64,000 nt of DNA from Pseudomonas synxantha BG33R. Lineage in GTDB: Bacteria > Pseudomonadota > Gammaproteobacteria > Pseudomonadales > Pseudomonadaceae. Of the stretch, positions 44,750 through 53,712 are shown piece after piece (position 1 is the stretch's first letter; each line of letters opens with the position of its first letter). The stretch spans positions 5,890,498-5,954,497 of the forward strand of contig NZ_CM001514.1 in the NCBI RefSeq assembly GCF_000263715.2, read 5' to 3'. A program made the translations under genes and the position numbers. Under the pieces are notes generated by a model, which was given only the letters and a program-made list of their open reading frames with translations, was not told the origin of the DNA and did not search any database.

Positions 44750-47197
44750 TTAGAACTGTGGGGTGTAGGTCATGCTGAACATCACGTTACGCGGGTCGCC
44801 ATAGTAGTTACTGCCCCACGTCGCGTTATACGCAGGGATGTAGTACTTCTTGTCGAACATATTGTTCAGGTTCGCCGCCACGGTGAATTCCTGGTTGATC
44901 TTGTAGGCCACCCGCGAATCCCACAGTGCATTGCCGGGTACGCTGAAGTTGCGGTCGTAGGCTTCGGTGCTGCTTTGTGCGGTTACGCCGGCACCGACAC
45001 TGAACTGCTGCCAATCGCCCGGCAACTGGTAGTCACCCCAGACCTTGAGCAGGTGCTTGGGTGTCCAGGTGCTGAAGATCTTGCCTTCGTAAGTGTCGTC
45101 TTTGAGGAATTTGGTGGTGTTGTAGGTGTAGCTGGAGACCAGTTGCAAACCCGGCAGCACTTCGCCGCTCAAAGTGGCTTCGAAGCCTTGGCTGCGAACC
45201 TTGCCCGAGGCGAGCGAGCAGTACCAGCCGCCGCAGACTTTGCCGCCTTGCAGGTCTTGTGCCGCACGGTTTTCCTGGTCATAACGGAAGATGGCGAACG
45301 AGGTATTCAGACGACCGTCCGCCAGTTCACCCTTCAGGCCCAGTTCGTAGTTCTGGCCTTCGATGGGCTTGAGCACGGTCAAAGACGTGGTCAGGTTGGT
45401 CTGGGGTTCGAACGCGTCAGCGTAGCTGGCGTAGGCCGACCATTGGTCATTGAGGGCGTAGACCAGGCCGGCGTACGGGGTAACGTGACCATTGCTCTGC
45501 GTGGTGCTGCGGGTTGGGTCGCCATACACACCCCGGGAACCGCTCTCGTCGGTGTAGCCATAGTCATACCAACTGGTACGTGCACCGAGAATCAAGGTCA
45601 GTGGGTCCACAACCTTGACGCGCCAAGTGCCATAAACCCCTTTCTGGCGAATGTCATACCAACTTTTCGTAGCATTTCCCGCCTGGAAAAGCTGGTTTTT
45701 GTCGCGCTGTGGACGGTTGTGATCGATGTTGAAAATGTCCGCGCCGGCCGTCGCTGCTCGCGCCCACTGGTCGTTGGTGGTGAGTTTGGAATAGTTGGCG
45801 CCCAGCACCATCTCCTGTTGCAAGCCCAAACCTTCAAACTTGCCGTTCACATACACATCCACCCCACGGCTCTTGGTATTGAAGTCGGTGACCCAGTCCA
45901 CATAACGCACATTGCCGGCGGTGCCGGGGTTGGGAATCTCATCCCAGGTCGCCTGGTAGGTCGCGTCGTTGTGTTCATCCATGGCCACGAGGGCAGCTTT
46001 CACCTTCCAGTCATCGTTGAAGCGATGCTCGATATCGGCAAACACCTGGGTCTGGTTATTGACGTTGCGGTTCCAGCTGGCGCCGACAAAAGTCGAGCGC
46101 GGCAGGCCGATATCGCTGCCATTGGCGTAACGGGGCAGTGACATGAAGTTGGGGCGCGAGTGGCCTTTCTGGTTGCTGACCCCCACACCGACGGTGGTGT
46201 CTGGCGTGAAGTCGTAGTCCACGGCGGCATACACCGTCTGATTCCAGCCACCGGCATAGTCAACGAACGAGTCCGTCGTGTCGTAATCCGCCACAAACCG
46301 GCCGCGCAGGGTGCCTTCGGCATTGAGCGGGCCACCGGCATCGACCTGGGTGCCGTAGTGGTCCCAGGAGCCGGCTTTTGCGGTGATCGTCACGGTCGGG
46401 TCCTGCTGGCCACGCTTGCGCACCAGGTTCATGGTGCCGCCCGGGCTGTTGGCGCCTTGCAGCAAGGCGGCCGGGCCGCGCAGGGTTTCTACACGGTCAT
46501 AGATGGCCATGTTTTCAGTGAGGTAGCTGCCCAACGCATAGGTGTTACGCGGGATGCCCACGCCATCGTATTGCAGGGTGCCGACCTCAAAGCCACGGGA
46601 GAAAATGAACATACCGGGCCCAGGGGATTTGGTCGCTGTCAGGCCGGGGGTGCGCTTGACCACTTCGGACAGCTTGGTGGTGTTCTGGTCATCCATCTGC
46701 TTGCGTGTCATGACGCTGACCGATTGCGGGATGTCCTTGAGCTTCTGTTCGCCTTTGCCAAGGGTCACCGCGCCCGTGGTGTAAGAGCCGCTACCCTCGG
46801 TGGTGGCGCCCAGGCGTTCGGCGCTGATGGTGGTGGCGCCGACTTCGATGGCCGAACCGCTGGCCACGCGCTTTTCCAGGGTGACCGTATCGGCATTGAT
46901 AAACGCCGCGCTCAATCCCGTGCCGCCAAGCAGTTGCGCGAGCGCTTCGCGCTGACCGAGATTGCCTTTCACACCTGGCGATATCACCCTCTGGGTCAAC
47001 TCACCCGACACCAGCACCTGAACGCGCGTCACCGCCGAAAACGCCGCCAACGCGCCGTCCAGGCTCTGCCCCGGAATATCAAAACGGTACGTCTGGGCTT
47101 GCGTAGTCTCGGCGGCCTGCAAATACAGCGATGCAGTGCCACAAGCCATGGAAATGGCCAGTGCCAGCAAGGGCCGTGCGGCGAATCGGTGTGCCAT
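44750..47197 (-). CDS. TonB-dependent siderophore receptor with signalling domain
   Basis: An 815-residue outer-membrane receptor. After a signal peptide (about 1-29, ending 'YLQAAE') comes a secretin/TonB short N-terminal signalling domain (about 35-110, 'TYRFDIPGQSLDGALAAFS'). Then come a plug with 'LKDIPQSVSVMTRKQMDDQN' and a 22-strand barrel ending in the C-terminal aromatic 'MTYTPQF'. It belongs to the FpvA/FoxA-like ferri-siderophore group. With the upstream FecR and FecI genes it forms a cell-surface signalling system. The ATG at 47197 has a GGGGAG site. The siderophore is unknown, likely xenosiderophore. Confidence 0.93.
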   Translation of the reverse strand: MAHRFAARPLLALAISMACGTASLYLQAAETTQAQTYRFDIPGQSLDGALAAFSAVTRVQVLVSGELTQRVISPGVKGNLGQREALAQLLGGTGLSAAFINADTVTLEKRVASGSAIEVGATTISAERLGATTEGSGSYTTGAVTLGKGEQKLKDIPQSVSVMTRKQMDDQNTTKLSEVVKRTPGLTATKSPGPGMFIFSRGFEVGTLQYDGVGIPRNTYALGSYLTENMAIYDRVETLRGPAALLQGANSPGGTMNLVRKRGQQDPTVTITAKAGSWDHYGTQVDAGGPLNAEGTLRGRFVADYDTTDSFVDYAGGWNQTVYAAVDYDFTPDTTVGVGVSNQKGHSRPNFMSLPRYANGSDIGLPRSTFVGASWNRNVNNQTQVFADIEHRFNDDWKVKAALVAMDEHNDATYQATWDEIPNPGTAGNVRYVDWVTDFNTKSRGVDVYVNGKFEGLGLQQEMVLGANYSKLTTNDQWARAATAGADIFNIDHNRPQRDKNQLFQAGNATKSWYDIRQKGVYGTWRVKVVDPLTLILGARTSWYDYGYTDESGSRGVYGDPTRSTTQSNGHVTPYAGLVYALNDQWSAYASYADAFEPQTNLTTSLTVLKPIEGQNYELGLKGELADGRLNTSFAIFRYDQENRAAQDLQGGKVCGGWYCSLASGKVRSQGFEATLSGEVLPGLQLVSSYTYNTTKFLKDDTYEGKIFSTWTPKHLLKVWGDYQLPGDWQQFSVGAGVTAQSSTEAYDRNFSVPGNALWDSRVAYKINQEFTVAANLNNMFDKKYYIPAYNATWGSNYYGDPRNVMFSMTYTPQF

Positions 47198-47327
47198 GGA
47201 TGGTGCTCCCCGGTGCAAAAGTCTGTGATCGGCGCCGCACTACTTGAGAGTGCTTACTATTTACGCCTCAGTGATCAAGGACGAACGCTTGCGGGGAAAC
47301 CCTGAAAGTTTTTTCAAAAAAATGTGC

Positions 47328-48284
47328 TTACGACGCCTTGCCTTCACGCAACACCAGTAAATACGGGGTGTAGTGCTCAGCGCGCAGGTTGAGGGTGTAT
47401 TCCAATGCCTTGATCACCGCGTCGGGTTTGTCGATTTCAAACACCCCCGACACCACTCGATTGCGCAGCGCATCCCCAAGTACCAGGGTTTTGCCTGGCC
47501 AGTAACGGTTCAACTCACTGACCACGTCCGACAGCGGTTGCTGACGAAACACCAACTGTCGCTGGCGCCAGGCAAACCCGCTGGCCGGGTCGAAACCGTG
47601 GACTTCAGCCAGGCGTTGGTCCTGGTACTCCACCGCCCGTCCCGGCTCCAGATACACCGGTGTGCCACTGCCGGAACTGACCTGCACCTTGCCCTGCGCC
47701 ACCTGCACGAGGGTTTGCGCATCGCGTCGCGCCACACTGAACCGGGTGCCGACCACCTTCACCCAGCCGTCGCCGGACTGCACCACGAACGGTCGCGCCG
47801 GGTCCTTGGCCACCTCGAAGAAACCTTCGCCACGCAACAGCCGCACCTGGCGCTCGCCCGCACTCATGCGCACCTGTATGGCACTGTCGGTATTGAGCTG
47901 CAGGTGGGAGCCATCGGCCAGCTCGATGCTGCGTGACTCGCCGGTGCCGGTGGCATAGTCCGCACGCATGCGGTCAAGCCAAGGTGTGTTCTGCACAGTC
48001 AGGCCCACCGCCAGCAGCACGGCCGCGGCGCAGGCCCAGCGCGACCAGCGCCGTGCGGGCTTGCGCCAGGCAGCCTGTTCGGCGCGACGAACGACCCGCG
48101 CCGGTTCATGCAAGCCACCGAGCATCGCCTGCACTTCCTGCCAGGCGGCATCCTGGGCATCACCCTGCTCCAGCCAGATGGCAAAAGCCTGCAGTTCGCC
48201 AGGCGTGACATCCTCGGCCTGCAGGCGGAAATACCAGGCGGATGCTTCGCCGAACAGTTCGTCGGCTGTGGGGGTAGCGGTCAT
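47328..48284 (-). CDS. FecR-family anti-sigma/transducer protein
   Basis: A 318-residue inner-membrane regulator. The cytosolic N-terminus (about 1-80) has the anti-sigma 'EASAWYFRLQAEDVTPGELQ' and W residues typical of FecR; one membrane helix spans about 83-97; the periplasmic FecR domain follows ('SIELADGSHLQLNTDSAIQV', 'GEGFFEVAKDPARPFVV'). A C-terminal STN-like part ends the protein. It senses the ligand-loaded receptor and controls the sigma factor encoded just upstream, overlapping it by 4 bases. Confidence 0.94.
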   Translation of the reverse strand: MTATPTADELFGEASAWYFRLQAEDVTPGELQAFAIWLEQGDAQDAAWQEVQAMLGGLHEPARVVRRAEQAAWRKPARRWSRWACAAAVLLAVGLTVQNTPWLDRMRADYATGTGESRSIELADGSHLQLNTDSAIQVRMSAGERQVRLLRGEGFFEVAKDPARPFVVQSGDGWVKVVGTRFSVARRDAQTLVQVAQGKVQVSSGSGTPVYLEPGRAVEYQDQRLAEVHGFDPASGFAWRQRQLVFRQQPLSDVVSELNRYWPGKTLVLGDALRNRVVSGVFEIDKPDAVIKALEYTLNLRAEHYTPYLLVLREGKAS

Positions 48285-48814
48285 GACCGACGTCCTTGTT
48301 CATCGCAGGCAAGCCGCTTCTTGATAAAGCCACGGCATTCAATCAAGGCGCGACGCAATTGGTATTCCACACTGCGCGGGCTGATCGACAGGCGTTCGCC
48401 GATCTCGCGATAGGAGAGTTCGTCGACATGATAGAGCAGGAAGATCTGTCGAGTCGCTTCAGGCAACGCCAAAATCGCGTCCTGCATCAACTGTTGCTGT
48501 TGATAGGCAGCCAATTGCTCATCGATACCCGGGTTGCTGCACGGCAATTCTTCGCTGGGCTCGCCGGCATCCAGGCGTTCGCGGCGAATGGCCTGGCGCT
48601 GGTGATCGCGCACCAGGTTGCTGGCGATGGTGAAGAGGAACGCCGGGAGATTGTCGATTTTATCGCCACAGTCCATGCGAGCCAGGCGCAGGAATGACTC
48701 CTGAGTCAGGTCGGCGGCCACTTGGGCACTGCCGGTGCGGCGAGTGACGAAGGCTTCGAGGGCTTTCTTCTGCTCCGCGAACAGGCGCGCGATCTGCGAA
48801 TTCCAGGAGAGCAC
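48281..48814 (-). CDS. FecI-type ECF sigma factor
   Basis: A 177-residue iron-starvation ECF sigma factor that should transcribe the receptor gene. Region 2 reads 'AADLTQESFLRLARM' and 'AFLFTIASNLVRDHQRQ'; region 4 reads 'EATRQIFLLYHVDELSYREI' and 'SPRSVEYQLRRAL'. It starts at GTG 48814 with an AAGGT site. The last codons ('RLACDEQGRRS') are written in DNA almost identical to a REP arm (see findings). A 16-base palindrome lies in the promoter region. Confidence 0.93.
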   Translation of the reverse strand: MLSWNSQIARLFAEQKKALEAFVTRRTGSAQVAADLTQESFLRLARMDCGDKIDNLPAFLFTIASNLVRDHQRQAIRRERLDAGEPSEELPCSNPGIDEQLAAYQQQQLMQDAILALPEATRQIFLLYHVDELSYREIGERLSISPRSVEYQLRRALIECRGFIKKRLACDEQGRRS

Positions 48815-48876
48815 GGCACTACCTTGAGAAGAACGTGGGGTTCAGGAGGTGTGCACGCTAGCAGAGGATGAGATTT

Positions 48877-48892
48877 AATCGCAATAGCGATT
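48877..48892. promoter_or_regulatory. Palindrome upstream of the ECF sigma gene
   Basis: AATCGC-AATA-GCGATT is a perfect 6-base inverted repeat about 63 bases upstream of the sigma start. FecI-type genes are usually Fur-repressed and this AT-rich site is a candidate operator, but it matches the Fur consensus only loosely. Confidence 0.35.
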
Positions 48893-48903
48893 GGTTTCCA
48901 GCT

Positions 48904-48953
48904 AAAAGCTGCAAGCTACAAGAAAACGCAAATCCGCTTCTTCTTGCAGCTTG
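48904..48953. repeat. Imperfect hairpin GCTGCAAGCTACAAG-type repeat
   Basis: AGCTGCAAGCTACAAGAA and TTCTTGCAGCTTGCACCT form an imperfect stem around a loop of about 15 bases. Such GCTGCAAGC repeats recur in pseudomonads. It ends 17 bases after the pchP stop and may serve as its terminator. Confidence 0.55.
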
Positions 48954-48969
48954 CACCTAACAACTGCCC

Positions 48970-50031
48970 TTATTGAATCTCCTCCGGCTTGACGATCACC
49001 CAATTCTTGTCCGCCGTCACCGGCAACCCTTCCTTGGCTTGAGCCGCCGCGTGCTTGGCGATCATGCCGTTAAGCTGGGTCATGTACTTGTCTTTACGGT
49101 TGATCCACAAATGGATGCCCCCCTTGGCCACGTCCACATCGTGGAACAGCATGTAACCGTCGCTGGTGGGTGTATCACCGCCGACGATCACCGGTTTTTT
49201 CCACTCGTCGATATAGGTGAGAATCGCCGCGTGCTTGCCGGCCATCCAGGTCGCCGGGGTCCACAGGTAGGGCGTCAGCTCCAGGCCGAGGTTGGCCTTC
49301 TCGTCATATTTACCCGCGGTGATCTGCTTGCGTGCGGTGGTCAACTCGCCGGTCTTGCGGTCCTTGAGCATCGTGGTCACGCCGATGACGTTCTCGGGCT
49401 TTACGTTGTAGCCGTACTTCGGATCGGCCGCGACCATGCGCACCAGTTCCTCGGACGCGGCGGTCATCACATACACCTCGATGCCGTTTTCCATCAGTTT
49501 GTTGTAGAGCTCGGCCTGGCCAGTGAAGACTTTCGGCGGCTGTATCTCGGTTTTTTTCACCACGTCGCCTTCAAAATAGCTGACGGGTACGGGCTTGCCG
49601 GAGGCCATCAGCTCGTCGACCTGCACCTTGAGTTCCTTGAGGGTGAAGCCGGAAAAAATCTGCGCAACCCAGGGGTAGCAGACCATGTCGTCGACTTCGC
49701 ACAGGCGGTAGTAGTAGCTGAACAGACTTTCCTTATGGTCGGCGGTGTCTTTGAAGGGGATAAGCTTGAGCGATGGGTCCATGGTTTCGCGGGTGATCAG
49801 ACCCTTGTTTTCCATGTACGGCAGCAGCGACTCTTCAAGGTCGTAGCGGTAGCTGGTGTTGTCCATGTCGAACACCGCATAGTTACCCTTGTTGGCGTTG
49901 GCGGCGATCATTTCGTTGAGTTGCTTGGCGGCCGGTGCCGGCCAGTGTTTCAACTCGGTGGCGGCAAACGCCTGGCTGGCGAGTCCGAGGCAAAAGGCTG
50001 CGGATAAGAGTAGTTTCGGCGCGAGCTTCAT
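48970..50031 (-). CDS. pchP: Periplasmic phosphorylcholine phosphatase
   Basis: A 353-residue HAD-superfamily phosphatase with a Sec signal peptide ('LLLSAAFCLGLASQAFA', residues 1-23). HAD motif I is 'AVFDMDNTSY' (D55, D57), motif II 'YVMTAASEE', and motif III 'VIVGGDTPTSDGYML'. The sequence matches the PchP family (P. aeruginosa PA5292), which frees choline from phosphorylcholine in the periplasm. It faces away from tcyP with a 242-base gap. Its location beside ilvD-folA differs from P. aeruginosa. Confidence 0.9.
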   Translation of the reverse strand: MKLAPKLLLSAAFCLGLASQAFAATELKHWPAPAAKQLNEMIAANANKGNYAVFDMDNTSYRYDLEESLLPYMENKGLITRETMDPSLKLIPFKDTADHKESLFSYYYRLCEVDDMVCYPWVAQIFSGFTLKELKVQVDELMASGKPVPVSYFEGDVVKKTEIQPPKVFTGQAELYNKLMENGIEVYVMTAASEELVRMVAADPKYGYNVKPENVIGVTTMLKDRKTGELTTARKQITAGKYDEKANLGLELTPYLWTPATWMAGKHAAILTYIDEWKKPVIVGGDTPTSDGYMLFHDVDVAKGGIHLWINRKDKYMTQLNGMIAKHAAAQAKEGLPVTADKNWVIVKPEEIQ

Positions 50032-50179
50032 AGGCGTTGTCTCCCTCAAGTGAAAGACATCGACGCTAACAAATCCCTGTGACACTTATCACCCGAGCGC
50101 GACGGCTTTGGTTCTGATTCCGCCACGGCCATGCGCACTAGCGTCAGACGCTTATTCCAAAAACGACAGTCACCATTCC

Positions 50180-50200
50180 ATATTGGTATTAAATCAATAT
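50180..50200. promoter_or_regulatory. AT-rich inverted repeat upstream of tcyP
   Basis: ATATTG-N9-CAATAT is a perfect 6-base inverted repeat in the 242-base divergent gap, 74 bases before the tcyP start. It has the look of a LysR-type regulator site (T-N11-A-like); CysB would be a fitting regulator, but no match was tested. Confidence 0.3.
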
Positions 50201-50273
50201 ATTTCAAGCTGTTAGGCTTCCCGGTTCGCAATCGCAGGCTCACGCGATTGGCTGCCTTCTCAACGGAGCTTCA

Positions 50274-51665
50274 ATGAATCTGCCCCTGATTCTCAATTTA
50301 TTGGTGTTCGTGGCCCTCTTGCTGGGCCTGGCACAAACCCGTCGGACTAACTGGAGCCTGGCCAAGAAGGTCCTGTTCGCCCTGGTCTTGGGCGTGCTGT
50401 TCGGTGCGGCTTTGCACACCATCTATGGCGACGGCAATCCAGTGCTCAAAGCCTCCATCGGCTGGTTTGATCTGGTCGGCAATGGCTATGTGCAGTTGCT
50501 GCAAATGATCGTGATCCCGCTGGTGTTCGCTTCGATCCTCAGTGCCGTGGCGCGCCTGCATAACGCCTCATCCCTGGGCAAGATCAGCTTCCTGACCATC
50601 GGCACGCTGTTGTTTACCACGGCCATTGCGGCGCTGATCGGCATCGGCCTGACCAACCTGTTCGGCCTCACCGCCGAGGGCCTGGTGGCCGGCACCCAGG
50701 AAATGGCGCGCCTGCAAGTGATCCAGAGTGATTACGCAGGCAAGGTCGCCGACCTGAATATCCCGCAGTTGCTGCTGTCGTTCGTGCCGGCCAACCCATT
50801 CGCCGACCTGGCCCGGGCCAAGCCGACGTCGATCATCAGCGTGGTGATTTTTGCCGCGTTCCTCGGGGTGGCCGCGCTGCAACTGCTCAAGGATGATGTG
50901 GAAAAGGGCCAGAAGGTCATCAACGCCATCGACACCCTGCAAGCCTGGGTGATGCGCCTGGTGCGCCTGGTGATGAAGCTGACCCCGTACGGCGTGTTGG
51001 CGCTGATGACCAAGGTGGTTGCCGGTTCCAACCTGCAAGACATCATCAAGCTGGGCAGTTTCGTGGTGGTGTCGTACTTGGCCCTGGGCCTGATGTTTGT
51101 GGTGCACGGCCTGCTGCTATCGTTGGCCGGGATCAACCCGCTGCGCTTTTTCCGCAAGGTGTGGCCGGTACTGACCTTTGCCTTCACCAGCCGCTCCAGC
51201 GCCGCCTCGATCCCCTTGAGTATTGAAGCGCAGACCCGCCGCCTGGGTATCCCCCAGTCGATCGCCGGTTTCGCCGCTTCGTTTGGCGCGACCATCGGCC
51301 AGAACGGTTGCGCTGGTCTTTACCCGGCGATGTTGGCGGTGATGGTCGCACCGACCGTAGGCATCAACCCGTTGGATCCGCTGTGGATCGCGACGCTGGT
51401 GGCGATTGTGACCTTGAGTTCGGCGGGCGTTGCCGGCGTAGGCGGCGGTGCGACCTTCGCCGCGCTGATCGTACTGCCGGCCATGGGCTTGCCAGTATCG
51501 CTGGTGGCGTTGCTGATTTCGGTGGAACCACTGATCGACATGGGCCGTACGGCGTTGAACGTCAATGGTTCGATGACGGCGGGGGCGATTACCAGCCAGA
51601 TCATGGGGCAGACGGATAAAAAGCTGTTGAATGCCGATGAGCATGCCGAGTTAGCGCAGGTCTGA
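50274..51665 (+). CDS. tcyP: L-cystine:sodium symporter TcyP/YdjN
   Basis: A 463-residue dicarboxylate/amino acid:cation symporter (DAACS) with about 10 helices and re-entrant loops. '[20 protein letters not shown]' and '[20 protein letters not shown]' (serine-rich hairpin) and '[19 protein letters not shown]' are typical of the TcyP/YdjN cystine branch rather than GltP. It probably imports cystine for sulfur. It is monocistronic and followed by an outward REP pair. Confidence 0.87.
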   Translation: MNLPLILNLLVFVALLLGLAQTRRTNWSLAKKVLFALVLGVLFGAALHTIYGDGNPVLKASIGWFDLVGNGYVQLLQMIVIPLVFASILSAVARLHNASSLGKISFLTIGTLLFTTAIAALIGIGLTNLFGLTAEGLVAGTQEMARLQVIQSDYAGKVADLNIPQLLLSFVPANPFADLARAKPTSIISVVIFAAFLGVAALQLLKDDVEKGQKVINAIDTLQAWVMRLVRLVMKLTPYGVLALMTKVVAGSNLQDIIKLGSFVVVSYLALGLMFVVHGLLLSLAGINPLRFFRKVWPVLTFAFTSRSSAASIPLSIEAQTRRLGIPQSIAGFAASFGATIGQNGCAGLYPAMLAVMVAPTVGINPLDPLWIATLVAIVTLSSAGVAGVGGGATFAALIVLPAMGLPVSLVALLISVEPLIDMGRTALNVNGSMTAGAITSQIMGQTDKKLLNADEHAELAQV

Positions 51666-51669
51666 TAGA

Positions 51670-51747
51670 CCGCTATCGCAGGCAAGCCAGCTCCCACATT
51701 TGAATGTATTCACACATCAAAATGTGGGAGCTGGCTTGCCTGCGATG
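51670..51747. repeat. Outward-facing REP pair with conserved spacer
   Basis: Same layout as 37993-38066: two dominant REPs tail to tail around a spacer that reads TTTGAATGTATTCACACATC. The copy at 60096-60171 carries the inverse spacer with a single difference. It separates convergent tcyP and folA. Confidence 0.9.
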
Positions 51748-51750
51748 CTT

Positions 51751-52263
51751 TTAGGCTTTTTCCCACACTTCGAAGTTGTAGGCCGGTTTATCACCTTCGG
51801 CCGGATTTTCGACATTCGACACCAGCTTCCACTGGTTCCTATCAAACTCTGGAAACCACGCATCCCCTTCCGGGCTCAGCGCCACTCGCGTCAGGTACAG
51901 GCGATCGGCCTGCTGCAGTCCCTGCGCATACAACTGCGCGCCGCCGATCAACATCAGCTCGTCCACGCCTTGGGCCTTGGCCCACTCCTCGGCACGCTCC
52001 ACCGCTGCTTCCAATGACGGAAAAACTTGCGCACCTTCAAGCGTCAGATCGGTCTGACGGCTGACCACTATGTTCAAGCGCCCTGGCAGCGGTCGACCCA
52101 GGGAATCCCAGGTCTTGCGCCCCATGATGATCGGCTTGCCGAGCGTGGTGGCCTTGAAATACTTGAAATCCCCCGGCAAATGCCAGGGCATGCTGTTGTC
52201 GACGCCGATCACGCGGTTTTCACCGAGGGCTGCGATCAGGCTTAAAGGGAGAGTTTTTTTCAT
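51751..52263 (-). CDS. folA: Dihydrofolate reductase
   Basis: Reduces dihydrofolate to tetrahydrofolate with NADPH. The 170-residue protein has the Met20 loop 'MPWHLPGDFKYFKATT', 'IIMGRKTWDSLGRPLPGRLN', and 'ELMLIGGAQLYAQGL'. It diverges from the DUF2868 gene with a 69-base gap. The P. aeruginosa order places folA close to ilvD; here an accessory block lies between. Confidence 0.97.
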   Translation of the reverse strand: MKKTLPLSLIAALGENRVIGVDNSMPWHLPGDFKYFKATTLGKPIIMGRKTWDSLGRPLPGRLNIVVSRQTDLTLEGAQVFPSLEAAVERAEEWAKAQGVDELMLIGGAQLYAQGLQQADRLYLTRVALSPEGDAWFPEFDRNQWKLVSNVENPAEGDKPAYNFEVWEKA

Positions 52264-52332
52264 GGCGACGAGAATACCAGAGCCGCGAGTCAGCGGTTAT
52301 GCTCCACCTTCACTGAAACAACAGGATGGCGC

Positions 52333-53712
52333 GTGACTGCACTGACTCCTCTGCACACACTCTGGCTGACAGAAGCCGTGCGCCTGCGTGAAGAACACGC
52401 CGGCCCCCTGGAAGACCTGGAAGCCAACCGCCTGGCCCGCACGGCCGGGGGCGACCTGTCGACGCGTATTACCCAACGCGCCTTGCACCTGGCCGAGCGC
52501 GATGGCCTGACCGGTGCCCTCACGCGCTGGCTGCAAGGCGCGCGCCTGGCGCTGGTATTACTGGCGGTCGTGGCCGTGATCAGTGGCGCCGGTCTGGCGT
52601 TCGCGGCGCTGGGCAATGGCCTGACGCCGGTGAACGTGTTCTGGGCCCTGGGCAGCCTGCTCGGGTTGAACCTGATCCTGCTGGTCAGTTGGGCCCTGGG
52701 GCTGCTGTTTGCTGGCGAACACAGCGCCAGCCTTGGGCGCCTGTGGTTATGGCTCAGCGAGAAACTGGCGCGTGACGCCAAAGCCGCACAATTGGCGCCA
52801 GCGTTGCTGCTGTTGTTGCAACGGCAAAAACTCAATCGCTGGGCGGTGGGTGTGCTGGTCAACAGCCTGTGGCTGCTGGCCTTGCTCAGCGCCATGGTGA
52901 TCCTGCTGACCCTGCTCGCCACCCGTCGTTACGGCTTTGTGTGGGAAACCACCATTCTCGGCGCCGACACGTTTGTCGCCGTGACCCAGGCCCTCGGCAG
53001 CCTGCCCGCTTTGCTGGGTTTCAATGTGCCAACCGTCGACATGATCCGTGCCAGCGGCGATTCAGCCCTGAATATCGAAAACGCCCGCCAAGCCTGGGCC
53101 GCCTGGCTGGTGGGCGTATTGCTGGTCTACGGCCTGCTGCCCCGGTTGATCCTCGCCCTGTTCTGCCTGTGGCGCTGGAAAATCGGGCGTGCGGCGTTGC
53201 GCCTGGACCTCAACCTGCAAGGCTACACCCAACTGCGCGAACGCCTGATGCCCAGCAGCGAACGGCTTGGGGTCAACGATGCCGCGCCCGAACAGCTGCA
53301 CCACGTCAGCGGCGGCGTCAGCGAGATGGACAGCGACGGCGCCTTGCTGGTGGCCATCGAACTCGACGATCACCACCCGTGGCCACCCAAGCTGCCCAGC
53401 AACGTTAAGAACGCCGGCATCCTCGACAGCCGTGAATCGCGAAACAAGCTGCTGGAACAACTCAGCCGTTTCCCGCCCGCACGTCTGGTCATCGTCTGCG
53501 ACCCGCGCCGCTCGCCGGACCGTGGCAGCCTGGCGTTGATCGCCGAACTGGCGCGCAGCGCCACCGCCACCCGTGTATGGCTGCTGCAAGCGCCGCCCGG
53601 CCAGGGGCTGGACGCCGAACGCCTGGGTGACTGGCACACCGCACTGCAACAACTTGAGCTGCCCTTTGCCGATTGCGCACCACTGAACTGGCTGGAGACC
53701 GGGCATGACTAA
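52333..53712 (+). CDS. DUF2868 membrane protein
   Basis: A 459-residue membrane protein starting at GTG 52333. It has an N-terminal cytosolic part (about 1-65, 'LEANRLARTAGGDLSTRITQRA'), four membrane helices (two near 70-125, 'LLLRRRYG'-type bracket at about 180-200, one near 255-275), and a soluble C-terminal part after about 285 with 'LLVAIELDDHHPWP' and 'LVIVCDPRRSPDRGSLAL'. It matches the DUF2868 family found with DUF3482 GTPases. It overlaps the next gene by 8 bases. No function is known. Confidence 0.85.
   Translation: MTALTPLHTLWLTEAVRLREEHAGPLEDLEANRLARTAGGDLSTRITQRALHLAERDGLTGALTRWLQGARLALVLLAVVAVISGAGLAFAALGNGLTPVNVFWALGSLLGLNLILLVSWALGLLFAGEHSASLGRLWLWLSEKLARDAKAAQLAPALLLLLQRQKLNRWAVGVLVNSLWLLALLSAMVILLTLLATRRYGFVWETTILGADTFVAVTQALGSLPALLGFNVPTVDMIRASGDSALNIENARQAWAAWLVGVLLVYGLLPRLILALFCLWRWKIGRAALRLDLNLQGYTQLRERLMPSSERLGVNDAAPEQLHHVSGGVSEMDSDGALLVAIELDDHHPWPPKLPSNVKNAGILDSRESRNKLLEQLSRFPPARLVIVCDPRRSPDRGSLALIAELARSATATRVWLLQAPPGQGLDAERLGDWHTALQQLELPFADCAPLNWLETGHD

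Noticed and set aside
44639..47305. Long plus-strand open frames opposite the TonB-dependent receptor
   Set aside because: Both are mirror frames of the receptor gene; the receptor has a signal peptide, plug and barrel end, the mirrors have nothing recognisable.
51670..51747. Repeat-spacer-repeat pattern considered as a CRISPR fragment
   Set aside because: The repeats are inverted rather than direct, the spacer is conserved between sites, and no cas genes are present.
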